Below, piece by piece: positions 7,083 to 10,495 of a stretch of DNA of 10,495 nt (position 1 is the stretch's first letter; each line of letters begins with the position of its first letter). Source of the stretch: a bacterium (GTDB taxonomy: Bacteria; Bacteroidota; Ignavibacteria; Kapaibacteriales; UBA2268). The stretch is taken from assembly GCA_030426865.1 (NCBI GenBank), contig JAUHXN010000078.1, positions 1-10,495 on the forward strand, read 5' to 3'. The notes beneath the pieces are model-generated. The model did not search any database. It saw only the letters and a program-made list of their open reading frames with translations, and was not told the origin of the DNA. A program made the position numbers and the translations under genes.

Positions 7083-7094
7083 CCTTAATTTAGG
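7083..7094. promoter_or_regulatory. Candidate operator upstream of the Rrf2 gene
   Basis: CCTTAATTTAGG is a 12-base near-palindrome (CCT-n-AATT-n-AGG, 10 of 12 positions symmetric), extended by ATC before and GAT after in imperfect symmetry. It lies 37 bases before the Rrf2 start codon and downstream of the candidate promoter, where an autorepressor could block transcription. Rrf2 proteins bind palindromes of varied sequence, so the assignment rests on position and symmetry only. Confidence 0.28.
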
Positions 7095-7131
7095 ATAAAA
7101 GAGTCTTTAATACTTTAAAAAAGGTTTTCAA

Positions 7132-7614
7132 ATGGCATTATTATCTAAATCATGTGTGTACGGAATAAGAGCTGCGATACTAATGGCCATTAAGGGCGAG
7201 AAGGAATTTATATCTATAAAAGATATAGCTGAAGAGTTGAATTTATCAGCACATTTTCTTACTAAGATATTGCAATTGCTTACTCAAGAAGGTTTACTAA
7301 TATCACATAGAGGTCCTAAAGGCGGTGTGAAATTTAGCAGACCAGCAAAAAATATAAAACTAATAGAAATTGTAGCAGCTATAGATGGAATGGAATTATT
7401 TGAAGAGTGTGCTTTAGGGTTACACGGTTGTGGTACTGCTACACCATGTCCATTACATGAAAAATGGGCAGAACATAAGATAGTTTTAAGAACACTTTTT
7501 GAAACTGAAAATCTTGAAAAACTAGCAGATAACGTACAGGATGCTGGACTTAGACTTAGAACTCTCAGTCAACTAGATATAATAGAATTCAATAATACAA
7601 AAATGCAAAAATAA
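7132..7614 (+). CDS. Rrf2-family transcriptional regulator, IscR/NsrR-like
   Basis: A 160-residue winged-helix regulator. The N-terminal DNA-binding domain has the helix-turn-helix at about 27-51 (ISIKDIAEELNLS, then FLTKILQLL) and the wing signature HRGPKGGV (59-66). Three cysteines, C93-x6-C100-x5-C106, lie in the cluster-binding loop, and H109 follows in CPLH. IscR has C92, C98, C104 and H107, and NsrR has C91, C96 and C102, so an Fe-S cluster is likely. Which type, and whether it senses NO, oxygen or Fe-S status, cannot be told from sequence. As the first gene of the nos transcript, 15 bases before the membrane-protein gene, it is a good candidate for control of N2O reduction. AAAGG (7120-7124) seven bases before the ATG supports the start. 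Confidence 0.95.
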   Translation: MALLSKSCVYGIRAAILMAIKGEKEFISIKDIAEELNLSAHFLTKILQLLTQEGLLISHRGPKGGVKFSRPAKNIKLIEIVAAIDGMELFEECALGLHGCGTATPCPLHEKWAEHKIVLRTLFETENLEKLADNVQDAGLRLRTLSQLDIIEFNNTKMQK

Positions 7615-7629
7615 ATATTTCGAAGTAAG

Positions 7630-8100
7630 ATGCTAAAAGAACAATTACATAGAATAAAAAATGCGGCTATATACTTCGCTATGATTGGGATCATCGCAAG
7701 CTATATGATAGTGTCATTGAGTTTAGATCTTGACATTTTCAAAGATAATATAGTATCTATCGAAAATCTTCGGTATGAACTATTCGGCATATTTATGACT
7801 ATTCAACTGATTCTATTTTTTGTAAAGTTAGTAGTGAGCAGAGATTATGGATTAATAAACGTAGAAAACTTTTCACTATTAGTATTATTTACATTAGAAA
7901 TAGCAATTGTCTATTCATTCATAATGAATGGGTCTGATGAACTATACGGAATAGGTACACACGTAGCAATATTGATAATAGAAGTTATTAAAGCATTTGT
8001 ACTACTTACTTATGCAGTTACTAATCTATTAGACAATTACAATAGTAAAAATAGAAACAAATATTTTCAAAACAATTTTATTGGAGTTAGTAATGATTAA
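7630..8100 (+). CDS. Unrecognised four-helix membrane protein in the nos operon
   Basis: A 156-residue integral membrane protein with four predicted transmembrane segments at about 11-34, 50-69, 80-98 and 107-133. It has a short basic N-terminus (KEQLHRIK) and a polar, Asn-rich C-terminal tail. I do not recognise the family. No haem motif (CxxCH), CxxC or ABC signature is visible. A possible charged feature within or near the membrane is VKLVVSRD (65-72). It starts 15 bases after the Rrf2 stop codon and overlaps the cytochrome gene by eight bases, implying translational coupling. Membership in the operon suggests a role linked to NosZ electron supply or assembly, but it does not resemble NosY and lies upstream rather than in the usual downstream NosB position. 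The start is the first ATG of the frame; its ribosome binding site is weak. Confidence 0.85.
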   Translation: MLKEQLHRIKNAAIYFAMIGIIASYMIVSLSLDLDIFKDNIVSIENLRYELFGIFMTIQLILFFVKLVVSRDYGLINVENFSLLVLFTLEIAIVYSFIMNGSDELYGIGTHVAILIIEVIKAFVLLTYAVTNLLDNYNSKNRNKYFQNNFIGVSND

Positions 8101-8566
8101 AACAATGGCACTTTTCGCAATATCACTTTTTATGTTGGTAGCATGCGGAGAAGCAGGTGACGCACAACTAGAAGAAAATGCATCACAAGAAACAGAAGCA
8201 GTTGAATCTTCTTCAACTGAACTTGCTGGTAACGACGGAATAGGAGTGGGACCTATAAAAAGTGTAACACTTGGAGATTTGGATAAAGCAATGGCTGCAG
8301 AAGGAGAAACTATATTTAATACCAATTGTGCTGCTTGCCATAAAATGGATAAGAGGTTTGTAGGTCCTGCACTTGCTGGAGTTACAGAAAGACGTAAGCC
8401 AGAATGGATTATGAATATGATAATGAATCCGGAACAAATGGTCAAAGAAGACCCAATTGCTAAGGAATTATTAGCTGAGTATTTGGCTCCAATGGCTAAT
8501 CAGAGTATAACTGAAGACCAAGCAAGAAAAATAGTAGAGTATTTCAGACAAGTAGATAGCAAATAG
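8093..8566 (+). CDS. Monohaem c-type cytochrome lipoprotein
   Basis: A 157-residue exported electron carrier. Residues 1-18 form a lipoprotein signal peptide ending in the lipobox LVAC (Cys18 lipidated). An acidic, Ser/Thr/Glu-rich tether follows (about 20-55), then a class I cytochrome c domain with one haem motif CAACH (79-83). M134 in APM, followed by an ITEDQARKIVEYFR helix, is the likely axial ligand; M116 is an alternative. It probably hands electrons to NosZ, encoded 33 bases downstream; this is inferred from context, as NosZ clusters often include a c-type cytochrome. The start is set at the ATG at 8093, preceded by GGAG at 8083-8086. A TTG at 8081 in the same frame would place that ribosome binding site inside the gene. 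The gene overlaps the membrane-protein gene by eight bases. Confidence 0.94.
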   Translation: MIKTMALFAISLFMLVACGEAGDAQLEENASQETEAVESSSTELAGNDGIGVGPIKSVTLGDLDKAMAAEGETIFNTNCAACHKMDKRFVGPALAGVTERRKPEWIMNMIMNPEQMVKEDPIAKELLAEYLAPMANQSITEDQARKIVEYFRQVDSK

Positions 8567-8599
8567 ATTAATCACTTTTTTATTTTTAGGAGTTAAGTT

Positions 8600-10495
8600 A
8601 TGAAAACCAAATTATTTATCCTAATTGCATTTGCACTTTCAATAGTGCTTGTAGGATGCGATAGCGACAGCGGTAAAGACAGCAAAGCTGGTATGGTTGG
8701 CTCGAATGCAGCCGAAAAAGTATATGTAGCACCTGGTGAGCATGATGAGTTTTATGCTTTTATGTCAGGTGGATTTAGTGGGCAAGTATCTGTATATGGT
8801 TTACCTTCTGGTCGATTATTCAAGATTATACCTGTATTCTCACAAGATGGAGAGAAAGGCTATGGATACAACGAAGAGACTAAACCAATGCTAGAAACTA
8901 GTCATGGGTTTGTACCATGGGATGATGCTCACCACCCTGAGTTATCTCAAACAGACGGTGTACCTGATGGTAGATTCTTGTTTATCAATGGTAACAATAC
9001 TCCACGTATTGCGAAGATTGATTTGAGATCATTTGAAACTACTGAGATAATTGAGATTCCTAATAGTGGTGGTAATCACTCTTCACCATTCACAACAGAA
9101 AACTCTGAGTATGTGGTAGCAGGTACTAGATTTAGTATTCCTATTACTGAGACAGACGTATCAGTAAAAGAATATGCTGAGAAATTCCAAGGTATGCTTA
9201 CATTCGTAAGTGTTGGTCAAGATGATATCGGAGATATGGAAATTGACTTCCAAATATTAGTACCTGGATTTGACTATGATTTGGCTCACTCAGGTAAAGG
9301 CCCATCACACGGATGGACATTCTTTACTACATACAATACAGAGAAAGCAAGTACTATGAAAGAAGTAAATGCTTCTCAAAACGACAAAGATTATATAGCT
9401 GCAGTAAACTGGAAAAAAGCACAAGAGTATATCAAAGCTGGTAAGTTCCGTGAGATGCCTGCATCTTATCTAAACAATGAATATGACGAGCATACTCACA
9501 TGGCAACAACTAAAAGAATGAAAAGTACTAGAGTACTTATTCCTTCAGAATGCCCAGGTTTGATTTATTATATCCCAACTCCTAAATCGCCACACGGTGT
9601 TGACGTAGATCCTTCTGGTGAATATATAGTTGGTAATGGTAAACTTTCTGCTGATTTGACAGTTCACTCTTATACTAATATGATGAAAGCAATCGAATCA
9701 AAAGCATTCGAAAAAGAAATCGATGGAATTCCGGTATTAAAATATGACCAAGTTGTTGCTGGTGTAGTAGAAAAACCAGGATTAGGTCCATTGCATACAG
9801 AATTTGACGGCAAAGGTTTTGCTTATACTACATTCTTTATCTCTTCTGAAGTTGTAAAATGGAAATTAGGTACTTGGGAAGTTGTAGATAGAATACCTTG
9901 TTACTACTCTGTAGGTCACTTGATGATACCTGGTGGTGATTCACGTAAACCTTGGGGTAAATACTTAGTAGCAATGAACAAAATTACTAAAGATAGATAT
10001 TTACCAACTGGTCCAGAGTTAGCACACTCAGCACAGCTGTATGATATTTCTGGAGACAAGATGGAGTTACTACTAGATTTCCCTACTGTTGGTGAGCCTC
10101 ACTATGCACAAGCAATTGCAGCAGATGTAGTCAAAGAACGTTCATTGAAATACTACAAACTAGACGACAATAAACACCCTCATGCTGTTAAGAACGAGAA
10201 AGACACAAGAGTAGAGCGTAAAGGTAATGAAGTGCACGTTTACTTGACTTCTATTCGTTCTCACTTTTCACCAGATTGGATTGAAGGAGTTAAATTAGGT
10301 GATGAAGTTTATTTCCACTTGACTAATCTTGAGCAAGATTGGGATGTTCCTCACGGTTTTGCTGTTAAAGGTGCTGGTAACGCAGAGCTATTAGTTATGC
10401 CAGGTCAAACTGAAACTCTAAAATGGGTTCCAGATAGAGTGGGTGTATTCCCTATGTACTGTACTGATTTCTGTTCTGCATTGCACCAAGAGATG
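8600..10495 (+). CDS. nosZ: Nitrous-oxide reductase, clade II (Sec/lipoprotein type), 3' end cut off
   Basis: NosZ reduces N2O to N2 outside the cytoplasmic membrane using a CuA electron-entry site and a tetranuclear Cu-S CuZ site. The 632 visible residues start with a signal peptide ending in lipobox LVGC (Cys20), not a twin-arginine signal, as in clade II enzymes. A seven-bladed beta-propeller carries the seven CuZ histidines: H111, H112, H160, H332 (SPHG), H399 (GPLHT), H440 (VGHL) and H501 (GEPH). Several spacings equal those in Pseudomonas stutzeri NosZ (49 between the HH pair and the third His, 61 between the last two). The C-terminal cupredoxin domain has CuA ligands H585, C621, C625, H629 and M632 in CTDFCSALHQEM, with Asp623 where clade I has Trp. 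The window ends at M632; probably only a few tens of residues are missing. AGGAG (8588-8592) lies seven bases before the ATG. Confidence 0.98.
   Translation, partial: MKTKLFILIAFALSIVLVGCDSDSGKDSKAGMVGSNAAEKVYVAPGEHDEFYAFMSGGFSGQVSVYGLPSGRLFKIIPVFSQDGEKGYGYNEETKPMLETSHGFVPWDDAHHPELSQTDGVPDGRFLFINGNNTPRIAKIDLRSFETTEIIEIPNSGGNHSSPFTTENSEYVVAGTRFSIPITETDVSVKEYAEKFQGMLTFVSVGQDDIGDMEIDFQILVPGFDYDLAHSGKGPSHGWTFFTTYNTEKASTMKEVNASQNDKDYIAAVNWKKAQEYIKAGKFREMPASYLNNEYDEHTHMATTKRMKSTRVLIPSECPGLIYYIPTPKSPHGVDVDPSGEYIVGNGKLSADLTVHSYTNMMKAIESKAFEKEIDGIPVLKYDQVVAGVVEKPGLGPLHTEFDGKGFAYTTFFISSEVVKWKLGTWEVVDRIPCYYSVGHLMIPGGDSRKPWGKYLVAMNKITKDRYLPTGPELAHSAQLYDISGDKMELLLDFPTVGEPHYAQAIAADVVKERSLKYYKLDDNKHPHAVKNEKDTRVERKGNEVHVYLTSIRSHFSPDWIEGVKLGDEVYFHLTNLEQDWDVPHGFAVKGAGNAELLVMPGQTETLKWVPDRVGVFPMYCTDFCSALHQEM

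Noticed and set aside
8081..8092. TTG at 8081 as the cytochrome start
   Set aside because: The GGAG ribosome binding site at 8083-8086 would then lie inside the coding region. The ATG at 8093 gives proper spacing and a standard lipoprotein signal peptide.
8029..8445. Open frame on the minus strand across the cytochrome gene
   Set aside because: It opposes the lipobox and CAACH-bearing cytochrome gene and the end of the membrane-protein gene, and carries no recognisable feature of its own.
9287..9310. NosZ histidines H230 and H237 as CuZ ligands
   Set aside because: Spacing against the Pseudomonas stutzeri ligand positions assigns the seven ligands to H111, H112, H160, H332, H399, H440 and H501, leaving these two outside the set.

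Overview
The window looks like chromosomal DNA of a low-GC, diderm (Gram-negative) bacterium. An outer-membrane beta-barrel protein with a signal peptide and two lipoprotein signal peptides point to two membranes. The NosZ has the Sec/lipoprotein export signal and CuA signature of the clade II ('atypical') enzymes, and some upstream regions carry TAnnTTTG-like -7 elements. Together these suggest the Bacteroidota/Chlorobiota-Ignavibacteria (FCB) assemblage. This placement is an inference; no rRNA or marker gene is present to fix it.

Layout, left to right. (1) 1-277 is an AT-rich leader with no supportable gene, followed by ahcY (278-1603, +), which ends in a strong intrinsic terminator. (2) A GT4-family glycosyltransferase (1762-2856, +) converges, with a 6-base gap, on a small two-helix membrane protein (2863-3099, -). 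(3) An exported TPR protein with an unrecognised C-terminal domain (3229-4398, +) and a small outer-membrane beta-barrel protein (4491-5042, +) follow. The barrel gene ends in a GCAA-loop terminator that abuts the stop codon of the opposing gene. (4) On the minus strand, lplA (6890 down to 5865) is followed 69 bases later by a Crp/Fnr-family regulator (5795 down to 5097). A perfect 8+8 inverted repeat lies at their junction. (5) Divergent from lplA, across a 241-base intergenic region, is the head of a nitrous-oxide-reduction operon on the plus strand. It contains an Rrf2-family regulator with IscR/NsrR-like cysteines (7132-7614), an unrecognised four-helix membrane protein (7630-8100), a c-type cytochrome lipoprotein (8093-8566, overlapping the previous gene by 8 bases) and nosZ (8600 to the window edge).

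The most coherent system is the nos cluster. NosZ reduces N2O to N2 outside the cytoplasmic membrane. The monohaem cytochrome lipoprotein is a natural candidate electron donor, and the membrane protein between regulator and cytochrome is the least explained component. The Rrf2 protein is a plausible Fe-S/NO/redox sensor for the operon. A second candidate regulator (Crp/Fnr family, lacking the FNR cysteine set and the usual cAMP-binding arginine pattern) is encoded nearby on the other strand. NosZ runs off the right edge at the last CuA ligand, so the accessory genes (nosD, F, Y, L and so on) expected downstream are not visible.

The left half (ahcY, glycosyltransferase, TPR protein, beta-barrel protein) appears to be unrelated single genes. 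I see no mobile element, CRISPR array, tRNA or rRNA.
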